Below, piece by piece: positions 1-8,078 of a stretch of DNA of 64,000 nucleotides. Both the position numbers and the translations under genes were made by a program. The notes beneath the pieces are model-generated. The model was not told the DNA's origin. It worked only from the letters and a program-made list of their open reading frames with translations, and searched no databases. The stretch comes from CBDCMJ01 sp965224325. GTDB lineage: Bacteria > Chloroflexota > Dehalococcoidia > Lucifugimonadales > UBA3495. The DNA lies in NCBI GenBank assembly GCA_965224325.1, contig CBDCYT010000015.1:124001-188000 (forward strand), read 5' to 3'. The number at the start of each line of letters is the position of its first letter. Position 1 is the first letter of the stretch.

Positions 1-2
1 AC

Positions 3-1649
3 GCCGCGATACTGCAGAATCTCAAGGTCCAAGAATACAACCTCACAGTAAAACAATTGTCTGATCTTCACAGAGATCAGGAAAACTTGCGCGATAGTCT
101 CTTCACTGCCGCCAATCTTCCAGCTGCGCCAGATCAGACCTGGGGAGCATTTATTAGTTCCGGCCAAGAATATAGAAGACATTTGGAAAGCCTAGGCGCG
201 CACGACGATTCACGCTGTCTATATTGCCGGCAACTGCTTAACGATGAGGCGGCTCGACTGATAGCCCGATATAGCGATTATTTGGAAAGTCAAATTGCGG
301 CGGATATTCAGGACCAAATGGCAGCTTTGAAACAACTGGCAAAACCTTTCCAAGATTTCTCGCTCGCAGCAGTCCAAACCTACATCCAAGATGTGGATGG
401 AGGGATAAATAAAGCTCTGCAATCTCCGCCTGATCGGATAGAGGTACTGCGCAACATCGTCAACCTAAACGCCGGTTTGCAGCAAAAATTGACGGATGGA
501 GTTCCTATCGACGAAAACCTTCTTGCAGGAGTTTCTGGAATTAGAGCCGTAGTTGAACCGTGGCTCTCGGAAGTAACGGAGACTCTGAAGGAATTGCGCA
601 ACCAGGACTCCGATCTAGAGAAATCATTGAAGGACAAAGAGGACGAATTGATCGAACTCAAGGCGCGCTTTGAGCTATGTCAGTCGTGGATGGAGATCAG
701 TCAATTTGTGGCCTCAGCACGGCGTGCCAAGAAACTTCAGGATCAAAGATCAAGGATTACGAATATTCTTCGAAGTATCACGGCTCTTTCGACGAAAGCA
801 AGCGAACAGCTGACGAACAAGAGCTTTGAAATATTGTTTTCGACCGAGTGCGCAAAGCTTAATGCTCCAGAGCTCAGTTTGGAATTCTTTGCCAGGGAAG
901 GCCGTTCTCAACGCAGGAAAACCTTGCCCGGAGACCTTAAGCCATCGAGAGTCTTCTCTGAAGGAGAGCAAAAAGTCCTTGCGATCGCCGACTTTATCGC
1001 CGAGTCGAGAATGAGCGACAACTCGGTTCCGATAGTATTTGACGACCCCGTCTCCAGCCTGGACCACCGTCGTGTGAGGGAAGTGGCTGGCCGCATCGCT
1101 GATTTGGCTTCGGATCATCAAGTAGTGGTGTTCACCCATGACATCTTCTTAGCGACTTGTCTGCTTACCCTCCTTGAAAAGTCAGATCGCTGCATCTTTT
1201 ACAGTGTCACCGATGATGACGGCAAGGGAACAGTTACCCACGGTGCGGGACCGCGATGGGATACCATAAGTGAGTTGAACAAACGAGTAGAGGCCTCAAT
1301 CGAAAAAGCAAGAAAGGCCGTGGGAGAGGGGCGAAACACGCACATTCGAGAGAGCTATGGGTGGCTTCGTTCTTGGTGTGAGGTATTCGTAGAACACGAT
1401 GTCCTGGCTCAAGTAACCGAACGATACCAGCCTAATGTCCGCATGACAGCACTCAGCCGAATTAAGATCTCAGTGTTGGAAGAGACAATAGCGGTCGTTA
1501 CATCTGTCTTTGAGGATGCCTGCCGATACATTGAAGGACATTCTCAGCCGTTGCCAACCCTCGGGGTACTGCCCAAGCTTTTCCAGTTAGAGGGAGATTG
1601 GGAGAAAGTAAGACAATGCAGAGATGAGTACAACAAAGCCCAGAGTTAG
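3..1649 (+). CDS. SMC/RloC-like AAA ATPase, C-terminal part (partial at window edge)
   Basis: The reading frame is open to the left window edge, so the N-terminal half, with the Walker A motif, lies outside. Counting residues from the first in-window start (TTG 57), a CxxC pair at 54-57 (CLYC) resembles the cysteine hook or finger of RloC/AAA_13-type proteins. A helical, charge-rich middle (about 75-250) looks coiled-coil. It is followed by an ABC-type signature (SEGEQ, near 301), Walker B (VPIVFDDPVSSLD, near 324, with the DD pair) and an H-loop histidine (THD, H361). The C-terminal helical domain (RESYGWLRSW...) matches the tail common in this ATPase group. I see no PrrC/RloC anticodon-nuclease signature. 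Family members often belong to phage-defence or DNA-repair systems; the role here is inferred. Codon use looks more AT-rich than the rest of the window, which fits horizontal acquisition. No partner gene follows. Confidence 0.85.
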   Translation, partial: AAILQNLKVQEYNLTVKQLSDLHRDQENLRDSLFTAANLPAAPDQTWGAFISSGQEYRRHLESLGAHDDSRCLYCRQLLNDEAARLIARYSDYLESQIAADIQDQMAALKQLAKPFQDFSLAAVQTYIQDVDGGINKALQSPPDRIEVLRNIVNLNAGLQQKLTDGVPIDENLLAGVSGIRAVVEPWLSEVTETLKELRNQDSDLEKSLKDKEDELIELKARFELCQSWMEISQFVASARRAKKLQDQRSRITNILRSITALSTKASEQLTNKSFEILFSTECAKLNAPELSLEFFAREGRSQRRKTLPGDLKPSRVFSEGEQKVLAIADFIAESRMSDNSVPIVFDDPVSSLDHRRVREVAGRIADLASDHQVVVFTHDIFLATCLLTLLEKSDRCIFYSVTDDDGKGTVTHGAGPRWDTISELNKRVEASIEKARKAVGEGRNTHIRESYGWLRSWCEVFVEHDVLAQVTERYQPNVRMTALSRIKISVLEETIAVVTSVFEDACRYIEGHSQPLPTLGVLPKLFQLEGDWEKVRQCRDEYNKAQS

Positions 1650-1880
1650 CGGTGTCTTATTAATGGCGTCGGTCGCAAAGGCATCCGCGGCTTATCTCTA
1701 TCGAGGCAAAGGCGTACGCCGCTTAATCCTTGGCGCTGAAACATATGGTCGAATTAGAAAGTTGCGTATGGTTGGCTAGCTGGTCGGTCCGCAAATGACG
1801 GGGTAAAACGTACTGAGGAGCAGCATCAAAGCCTCTCACCAATAACGGGCTATGGCAGTTTGGTAACATCCGAGGCTGTT

Positions 1881-1918
1881 ATATTGAACCTCTTGCGGAG
1901 GCCTTGAAGGTTCAATAT
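1881..1918. repeat. Inverted repeat (hairpin) in intergenic DNA
   Basis: An 11-bp perfect inverted repeat (ATATTGAACCT at 1881-1891, AGGTTCAATAT at 1908-1918) encloses a 16-nt loop that contains a second short palindrome (GGAGGCC). It sits 20 bp left of a MITE-like element in a stretch with no recognisable gene. It could be the remnant of a terminator or of an older inverted-repeat element; no T-tract follows. Confidence 0.5.
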
Positions 1919-1938
1919 CAAATCAAAAGTTCGCAGTT

Positions 1939-2110
1939 GAGCCTGTCTCAGAAGTCTCCATTCACGATTTTGGGTGTACTCAGTCTGACGGGTTACTACT
2001 ATTAACCGCCTAAACCTGTATTGAATGCGGCTCAATAACCCGTCATTACCGCGAAAGCGGGAATCCAGAAACGTAGGATGCTGGACGACTCAGCTTTATG
2101 AGACAGGCTC
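1939..2110 (+). mobile_element. MITE-like element, family A, copy 1
   Basis: Terminal inverted repeats GAGCCTGTCTCA (1939-1950) and TGAGACAGGCTC (2099-2110) bound a 172-bp non-coding element. The flanks repeat AGTT (1935-1938 and 2111-2114), and the identity extends to CAGTTGAG if the outer TIR bases are counted, as expected for a target-site duplication. The interior holds a small palindrome (CCGCGAAAGCGG near 2050). Two more copies with the same ends occur at 26531-26791 and 59731-59977. It encodes no protein, so mobilisation in trans is inferred. Confidence 0.85.
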
Positions 2111-2161
2111 AGTTGAGTATGCTTAGCCCCACCATCTCCGGCCTGCGAGTACTGTAGGCGG

Positions 2162-2192
2162 GGGCAGGGCCGGCGACACCGGTCTCCTGCCC
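2162..2192 (-). terminator. GC-rich hairpin, possible terminator of the amidohydrolase gene
   Basis: GGGCAGG (2162-2168) pairs with CCTGCCC (2186-2192), with an inner CCGG/CCGG pairing. It lies 20 bp beyond the stop codon of the leftward amidohydrolase gene. There is no U-run, so intrinsic termination is doubtful. Confidence 0.3.
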
Positions 2193-2212
2193 GGCCCCGC
2201 CCCGTTGCCAAC

Positions 2213-3067
2213 TTACCCACCCTTACTGGGCGACCAGTCGTAAATTTTCGCCAGGGTTCCGCCCATGAGCGTGGAACGCTCTGAATCCGAGAGTTGGTCG
2301 TTAACCCGGAATGCCTCAACGCCCTGCTCGTAAGTCAGGAGCCTCACTGCCCGGGTCCAGTCGGTGCCCCACAGGCATCGATCAAGGCCGAACGCAGCGA
2401 ATATCTGGCCCAGGGGCTCCCAGATGTCCTGGTACGGAAACGGTTGATGGGATAGGGTGCAGGCCCCGGAAATCTTGATGACGACGTTGTCGCATTCCGC
2501 CAGCGAAAGCACGTTAGCCAGATCGGCGAACGGTTCCGGCGGCGCCGGCGGCACGAAGGGCTGAGCCAGCCCCACGTGGTCAACCACCACCTGGGTGTCC
2601 GGATTGCGACGGGCCAGCTCAAGCATAAGCGGCAGCTTGCCCGCACACATGACGTTCAACGGAACCCCGGCCCGGGCACAGGCGGCGAATATGCTGTTGA
2701 GGCCCGGGTCGTCCGCTTCGTATGGCTGAGCCGCAAGCATGACGCGGACTCCGACCACACCCGGCGTCGCAGTCCACTCGGCTATGTCGGCAGCGACCGT
2801 TTCCGATTGCGCGTCAAACGGCCTAATCACCCCGAACCGGTCCGGATGTTTCGCGTATACGTCCAGGACGTAGCTGGCGTCGTAGCGATACAGAGAGAAC
2901 GGTGAAATCAGCAAAGCCCCGTCGACCCCGACCGCGTCCATCGCCGCCACCATATCGTCGCCGGTGACCTCATCGGGCCCCTCCAAGAATCCGCTCCAGG
3001 GACGTTCGGGATGGTTACGCTCGTAGGCATGCACTTGTGAGTCTATTGTGAGAGTTCGAGTCGCCAT
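2213..3067 (-). CDS. Amidohydrolase family (TIM-barrel) hydrolase
   Basis: 284 aa, the normal size for the amidohydrolase-2 group, which includes 2-pyrone-4,6-dicarboxylate lactonase and L-fuconolactonase. Visible family marks are the N-terminal DSQVHAY strand (equivalent of the metal-binding HxH region, here reduced to Q-x-H), VDGALLISP, VVVDHVGL in the middle, and a C-terminal LWGTDWTR with the catalytic Asp. The protein is probably a cytosolic hydrolase of a lactone or small carboxylic acid; the substrate cannot be read from sequence. The start is ATG 3067 with AAGGAG 8-9 nt upstream. It stands alone, with no operon partner on this strand. Confidence 0.85.
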   Translation of the reverse strand: MATRTLTIDSQVHAYERNHPERPWSGFLEGPDEVTGDDMVAAMDAVGVDGALLISPFSLYRYDASYVLDVYAKHPDRFGVIRPFDAQSETVAADIAEWTATPGVVGVRVMLAAQPYEADDPGLNSIFAACARAGVPLNVMCAGKLPLMLELARRNPDTQVVVDHVGLAQPFVPPAPPEPFADLANVLSLAECDNVVIKISGACTLSHQPFPYQDIWEPLGQIFAAFGLDRCLWGTDWTRAVRLLTYEQGVEAFRVNDQLSDSERSTLMGGTLAKIYDWSPSKGG

Positions 3068-4169
3068 CGTGCTTCTCCTTGTCGTTCGTAGATGTCAGGT
3101 TGGTGTGTGAGGCTCTGCTCCGAAGCTCCCAAGGGTCGTCGACCAAGATACGTCAGTTTACACCTTAAGCGGTCTTGTAGTGGCCGGCGACGGTTGTGGC
3201 CGGGGACAAGCGGCGGTTTGTGCGGCGAATTCGGTATATTCCTGCTCTCGTCTCCTTGAACCTCGCGGACTTGGCTCGAGTCATTCCGCCACTATGAAAT
3301 TGACGGCCCGGAAATTGACAGCCCAACCACCAACTCAAAGTTTGCAGTGCAGCGCCGGTCGCCTCACCAAACTACACAAAATCAAGAGCCTTGGCGCTGA
3401 GGTGCCGTCTGGCGCTGTAATTCTACGAGGTCATCCGGCCTCCGGAGGGTATCGAGAGGGGTCACCGGGTAGCACTCACAGTAACGTCATGGGAGTACGA
3501 AGGACCATTCAAGCGATGGCGGAGATTGGTTTGCAGCGCTTGTGGGCGTCGACATTGCTGCCAGCCTGTGATGACGAGCCAGTACCCACAGCCACAACGC
3601 AGCTGGTCAACGCGCCTACTCCACCGGCGAGATCAACCCCGACGTATCCCGCCACACCCACACCGGCGCCAACTACAACGGCCACTGCTACAGCGCAGCA
3701 CCGGCTGAGTTGGCGTGACTTTGCAAAGGGTCGACAAACTTATGCCTCTCAGACTAAGAAATTCACCACATTAAAAAATCCACCGCCCTGAGTCGAACTC
3801 TCGCTGGACTGTTGAGTTTGCGCCAAATCGGCAGGCCTGACGCTTTCCGACGGAGGCGGAACCCGCACCGCACCGCTTCTGGACCCGTCAACCTGAAATT
3901 GCAGGACCTCAATTGCAGGACCTTAATGGGAACAAATTGACGGGGGGAACCAATGGACGTGGGAACCAACTGACGGGGTGCGTTCCAGGCATTTTACGAG
4001 AGCGATTGAGTGACTTTTCCAACCTTCCTGGCGCGCCGTTCTGCTGAGGCCCAGCCAGCCGGGGCCCGGAACTCCGAAAAAGCCAGTCACGGAGCGCCCA
4101 TGGAGCACGGAGGAAACATAGTAAACTCCGCGACTACTACGGCGCTCCGGTCCTGCGCGACGGGAATTT
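3068..4169. other. Gene-poor, decayed intergenic region
   Basis: About 1.1 kb with no confident gene. A rightward open frame (3180-3791) has a C-terminal part rich in Thr-Pro-Ala (around 3585-3690) after LLPAC, which recalls the Thr/Pro linker of Chloroflexota lipoproteins. The rest resembles nothing, there is no signal peptide at its start and no ribosome-binding site. I read it as chance or a lipoprotein relic. Direct repeats of AATTGCAGGACCT near 3895-3925 and a short tandem array at 3928-3977 suggest an old insertion. Confidence 0.5.
3928..3977. repeat. Short tandem repeat, three 16-17 bp units
   Basis: Three imperfect units begin GGGAAC(C)AA and end GACG: 3928-3944, 3945-3960 and 3961-3977. 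Repeated short boxes of this kind occur at the ends of some transposons, but no transposase is next to it and the other end was not found. Confidence 0.6.
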
Positions 4170-4679
4170 CTAGGTGGTCCGGCTGCGTACCAGCCCCTTC
4201 AAGTAAGAGATGTGGCCCTGGTGCTGGCAAAACTCCCCAAGGATCCGGCGGAGGACGATACCAACGCTCATATCCGGGCGCCGCTCCCTGGGTTTTGTGT
4301 CGTAGTCTTGAGGACCCAAGGTCCGTAAGTACTCTAGGGTTCCGGTCCGGACCGCCTCCCCGTACTGAAGGATTTCCTGTAAATCCAGGGTAGGGAAATT
4401 GGTTACTTGCTCCAAGGTATGGTCGAAGCCGTTATCCCGGGTGGGCAGGTCAAACTTCTGGTGCCAGCCGTCTCGCTCCCAAATCTCCAGCCGGTTTTGA
4501 ATAAAGAATTGGACCCACATGTCCTCTACCCGAAACATATGCCACAAGATCCAGTTGATGGGATTGGCTTCCGGCCCGGCCCGCCACGCCAGCTCTTGGG
4601 ACGTCAGGTCCTGGACCGCTCCCATCAAGAACTCGTGCTCTTCGGCAAGGGCGTCTTCGATGAATTCGCTGAGATTCAT
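4170..4679 (-). CDS. DinB-fold protein (DinB_2/DUF664-like)
   Basis: 169 aa, all-helical by appearance. It carries the spaced histidines expected of the DinB/YfiT four-helix-bundle metal site: HEFL near residue 15, WHMFRVEDMW near 47, and HQGHISYLKGL near the C-terminus. Members are metal-binding proteins, some acting as thiol-dependent S-transferases (mycothiol- or bacillithiol-dependent), many of unknown function. The start is ATG 4679 with a clear AAGGAG on the minus strand. It stands alone. A thiol-transferase role would fit the MshA/B/D-like genes at 40-45 kb, but that link is speculative. Confidence 0.8.
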   Translation of the reverse strand: MNLSEFIEDALAEEHEFLMGAVQDLTSQELAWRAGPEANPINWILWHMFRVEDMWVQFFIQNRLEIWERDGWHQKFDLPTRDNGFDHTLEQVTNFPTLDLQEILQYGEAVRTGTLEYLRTLGPQDYDTKPRERRPDMSVGIVLRRILGEFCQHQGHISYLKGLVRSRTT

Positions 4680-5180
4680 GGCTTGCTCCTTGGCGTGAGA
4701 TTTTGTATGGGATTAGGCTGTTGGACTTGCGCCGCTGCGCGCAACTACCATCATGTCTGGTATGTTTGCCGCCGTGGTGAGTCAGCCTCTCCTCACCACC
4801 GTCCCCTGCCTCCCTAGGTGAAAGATTACCGAGGCTACGATGAAACCCAGCGGCCGGTTTCCCGGCGCCAGGTTCCAGGTATGGTTATCGCTGGTAGCCG
4901 TCCGGCCGCTTTGGCAGGGAGGCCCCCGAGTCTTGTAGTTGTCTTTGGAAACCCGTTCGTGATGATCTTGTCCAATGGACGGTCCATGGTTAGGCAAGCC
5001 CAAGGTGCGAGGAGGTGTACTCCGATATCGGCCTGACGTCGACCATTGACAACTCTTGGCGCCGGATGAGTGTTGGCCGCACCCCCTCCCCTGGCCAAGC
5101 CCGGCCCCTTCTTAGCTTGAAAACCTGACGACGCGCGAGAACCTGACGGCCGTGCTCGCAACGCGCCGGGCAACCGCCGC
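4680..5180. other. Intergenic region, no gene seen
   Basis: About 500 bp between the divergent DinB-like gene and the pyrG promoter. Several short frames exist, none with a convincing ribosome-binding site or family motif. Confidence 0.5.
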
Positions 5181-5210
5181 TTGACAATAATGTTTGCTGA
5201 TAACTATAAT
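5181..5210 (+). promoter_or_regulatory. Consensus sigma70-type promoter of pyrG
   Basis: TTGACA at 5181-5186, an 18-nt spacer, and TATAAT at 5205-5210. Both hexamers are perfect consensus. The predicted transcription start near 5217 gives a leader of about 128 nt before pyrG. Confidence 0.8.
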
Positions 5211-5344
5211 AACACGCACTCGGTGCATAAGGTCCCCGCCCTCTTCTCGGTTTGTTCCCTTCGGCCCAGTGCCGTTGTTGCGTTGACCCCATGTGTCTCT
5301 TGTCCCAAAGTTGCCTCCCTGACCGTTGACTTTAGCGTAGGCGT

Positions 5345-6985
5345 ATGCCCACAAGGTTTGTTTTCGTCACTGGGGGAGTGGTAAGCTCAATCGGCAAAGG
5401 GATCGGCGTCGCCTCCATAGGGCGCATCCTGAAAAGCCGGGGGTTAACTGTCTCCGTAATGAAGTTAGACCCTTATCTAAACGTGGACCCCGGCACCATG
5501 TCCCCCTACCAACACGGCGAGGTGTTCGTAACCAGCGACGGCGGGGAAACGGACCTCGATTTGGGGCATTACGAACGCTTTATCGACATCGATCTCACCC
5601 GCTCCTCCAACCTCACCGCAGGCCAAGTCTATCTAAGCCTCATTGGCAAAGAACGTCAAGGCGACTTCTTGGGAGGGACCATACAGACTGTCCCCCACGT
5701 GACCAATGAGATAAAAGAGCGAATCATCGCCCTGGCTGACGAGACCCGAGTGGACGTGGTGGTGGTGGAGGTGGGCGGCACTGTGGGGGATATCGAAGGC
5801 CTGCCTTTCCTGGAGACTATCAGGCAAATACGCAACGAGGTGGGAAGAGAGAACGTTTTCTACGTACACCTAACTCTGCTTCCCTACATAGCCGCCACCA
5901 AGGAGTTGAAGACCAAACCTACTCAACACAGTGTCAAAGAACTAAGAGCCATAGGCATTCAGCCGGATGCTATCCTTTGCCGCAGCGATTTCCCGGTTCC
6001 GGACAGCATCCGTGAAAAGATTTCCTTGTTCTGCGACGTGCCGAGAAGCGCGGTCATACCCTTGGAGACGGTGGATAACGTTTATGAAGTGCCTTTGATC
6101 CTTGAAGACTTGGGCTTGGGCGATATCATGTTGGACGCCTTGGGCCTTCATGGATATCCGAGGAACACAACGGACTGGGCGGCCATGGTGGACCGGATGA
6201 AGGACGTCACCGACACCGTGCCCATAGCGCTGGTGGGGAAATACGTCGAATATCCGGATTCCTACTTGTCCGTCAGAGAGGCCCTCCGGCACGCCGGACT
6301 AGTTCATGGCCGGGACATAGAAGTCCAGTGGGTCCACTCGGAGGACGTTGAGCGGTTGGGAGCGGACACCCTGCTCTCCTCAGCCTGCGGTATAGTTGTG
6401 CCCGGTGGCTTCGGACCCCGAGGTGTGGAGGGAATGGTGGATACGGTGCGCTACGCCCGTGAACACAAGGTGCCCTACCTGGGTTTATGCCTCGGTTTGC
6501 AGGTGATGGTAGTCGAGTGGGCGCGGCACGTGTTGGGCCTGACCGGAGCCAATTCCGTCGAGCTCGACCCCGACACTGAGGACCCCGTGGTGCACATAAT
6601 GGAGGACCAACGCTCGGTTACTGCCAAGGGGGGCACGATGCGCTTGGGCTCCTATCCCTGTCTTCTCCAAGAGAATACTGTGGCAATGGCTGCCTACAAG
6701 GCGCCATTGGTCACCGAGCGCCACCGCCACCGGTTTGAGTTGAACAACGCTTACCGCGAGGTGTTCAACGATTCAGGATTCGTTGTGGGCGGCCTTTCCC
6801 CCGACGGCGACCTGGTGGAAACTGGGGAGATTGTGGACCACCCGTTCATGGTTGGTGTGCAGTTTCACCCGGAATTCCAGTCCCGGCCAAATCGGCCCCA
6901 TCCGCTGTTTACCAAGTTTATAGGCGCAGCTACGGAGACCCTCCGGGAGGGCTCACAACGACGGTTGCCCCTCAAGGGCCTTTAG
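5345..6985 (+). CDS. pyrG: CTP synthase
   Basis: 546 aa, full family length. The enzyme converts UTP, ATP and glutamine to CTP, the last step of pyrimidine nucleotide synthesis, in the cytosol. The N-terminal synthetase domain starts FVTGGVVSSIGKG (P-loop-like ATP site). The region around residues 70-150 contains the DLGHYERF and EVGGTVGDIEG motifs. The C-terminal class-I glutamine amidotransferase domain has the nucleophile in GLCLGLQ (C382) and the HPEF box with the catalytic His and Glu. ATG 5345 fits the family N-terminus (MPTRFVFVTGG); the upstream GCGTAGGCGT is a weak ribosome-binding site. It has its own strong promoter at 5181. It may be followed co-directionally by the transaldolase and rho genes. 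Confidence 0.98.
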   Translation: MPTRFVFVTGGVVSSIGKGIGVASIGRILKSRGLTVSVMKLDPYLNVDPGTMSPYQHGEVFVTSDGGETDLDLGHYERFIDIDLTRSSNLTAGQVYLSLIGKERQGDFLGGTIQTVPHVTNEIKERIIALADETRVDVVVVEVGGTVGDIEGLPFLETIRQIRNEVGRENVFYVHLTLLPYIAATKELKTKPTQHSVKELRAIGIQPDAILCRSDFPVPDSIREKISLFCDVPRSAVIPLETVDNVYEVPLILEDLGLGDIMLDALGLHGYPRNTTDWAAMVDRMKDVTDTVPIALVGKYVEYPDSYLSVREALRHAGLVHGRDIEVQWVHSEDVERLGADTLLSSACGIVVPGGFGPRGVEGMVDTVRYAREHKVPYLGLCLGLQVMVVEWARHVLGLTGANSVELDPDTEDPVVHIMEDQRSVTAKGGTMRLGSYPCLLQENTVAMAAYKAPLVTERHRHRFELNNAYREVFNDSGFVVGGLSPDGDLVETGEIVDHPFMVGVQFHPEFQSRPNRPHPLFTKFIGAATETLREGSQRRLPLKGL

Positions 6986-7206
6986 CACGACGGGCGACTT
7001 GCGCCGGTCCAACGAATCCCAGCGCGCTAAGGACCTCGCCCGCGGTTGCATCCAAGCCGGTATGCGGACGCAAGGCGGCCATGGGACTGAAATGCCGGCG
7101 ATTATTGGCGCCGTCGTCTTGGACTGGATTTCAGGTGATACAGCCGGGAGGCGTGGGGGCCCGCCGGCCCCACGCAGGGGCAGTTCCTAGAATAAAGACG
7201 GGTGTA

Positions 7207-7887
7207 GTGAACAAAGTGAAGCTGTTTTTGGACACGGCTAACATACAGGAAATACGTGACGGGGCTAAGCTGGGCGTCATTAGCGGAGTTACGACCAATC
7301 CTTCGTTGGCGGCTTCTCAGGGCATTGGCGACCCGGAGAGTTACAAATCTGCGGTCCGGGAAATTGCCGATATCGTGGACGGACCCATATCGGTGGAGGT
7401 GGTCAGTGAGGACGCCGCCGGGATGATAGCCGAAGGGCGCGATATAGCTAGCTGGATTCCCAACCCGTGGGTGAAGATACCGAGTACGCCTGAGGGGTTC
7501 GAGGCCATATCCACCTTGGCCCAAGAGGGCATCAAAATAAACCAAACTCTGTGCTTCTCCCTGAATCAGGCCCTGCTAGGCGCCCAGGCAGGCTCCACGG
7601 CGGTTAGTCCCTTCGTCGGGCGCTTGGACGACATCGGACACGAGGGAATGGACCTGGTCGCGGAGATAGTATCCATATACCGCAGCTACGATATAAAGAC
7701 CTACGTGTTGGCCGCATCCATCCGTCACACCCTCCACTGCAATCTGGCGGCTAAGGCCGGGGCTCATATAGCCACGGTGCCTTACAAGATACTGCTTCAA
7801 ATGGTCCAGCACCCGCTCACTGACGCCGGCATGGCCAGATTTTCGGCCGACTGGCGAAAAGCCGGTAAACCGGCGGCGTCGTCTTGA
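7207..7887 (+). CDS. tal: Transaldolase / fructose-6-phosphate aldolase family protein
   Basis: 226 aa, matching the short TalC/FSA-type transaldolases. Motifs are KLFLDTANI at the N-terminus, SGVTTNPSL, WVKIPSTPEG with the Schiff-base lysine, INQTLCFS, VSPFVGRLDD and a C-terminal TVPYKILLQM. The enzyme transfers or cleaves a dihydroxyacetone unit in the pentose-phosphate interconversions. The frame extends 42 codons upstream to 7081, but that part has no family similarity. GTG 7207 (VNKVKLF) or GTG 7216 (VKLFLD) is the likely start. It lies between pyrG and rho on the same strand. Confidence 0.93.
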   Translation: MNKVKLFLDTANIQEIRDGAKLGVISGVTTNPSLAASQGIGDPESYKSAVREIADIVDGPISVEVVSEDAAGMIAEGRDIASWIPNPWVKIPSTPEGFEAISTLAQEGIKINQTLCFSLNQALLGAQAGSTAVSPFVGRLDDIGHEGMDLVAEIVSIYRSYDIKTYVLAASIRHTLHCNLAAKAGAHIATVPYKILLQMVQHPLTDAGMARFSADWRKAGKPAASS

Positions 7888-8021
7888 ACGATGGCCGCAG
7901 AATTGGCGCCGGCGCCCAGGTGGGCTTGACGCTTTGGTCTATTCGGAAAGATGCGCCCTGTTTGGGATTCGGGACCCCGGCGGCGAGGGTTTCCTGACCC
8001 GCATCCCTCGGCTATAAATTG

Positions 8022-8052
8022 CAATCTCCACGCACCGCCGGTGCGTGGATTG
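8022..8052 (+). promoter_or_regulatory. Stable hairpin in the rho leader
   Basis: CCACGCACC (8028-8036) and GGTGCGTGG (8040-8048) form a perfect 9-bp stem with a 3-nt loop. CAAT/ATTG extend it across a 2-nt bulge. It ends 26 nt before the rho start codon. No U-run follows, so it is not an intrinsic terminator. rho is autoregulated in several bacteria, and a leader structure acting on that control is plausible but unproven. Confidence 0.5.
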
Positions 8053-8078
8053 ATCTCTACAAACCTAATGAGGTGAAT

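Noticed and set aside
3180..3791. 203-codon frame with a Thr/Pro-rich end
   Set aside because: Only the Thr/Pro part recalls a lipoprotein linker. There is no signal peptide, no ribosome-binding site, and the rest has no similarity. Kept as a possible relic only.
3895..3977. IS or phage attachment site at the short tandem boxes
   Set aside because: No partner end, transposase or integrase was found; reported only as a repeat.
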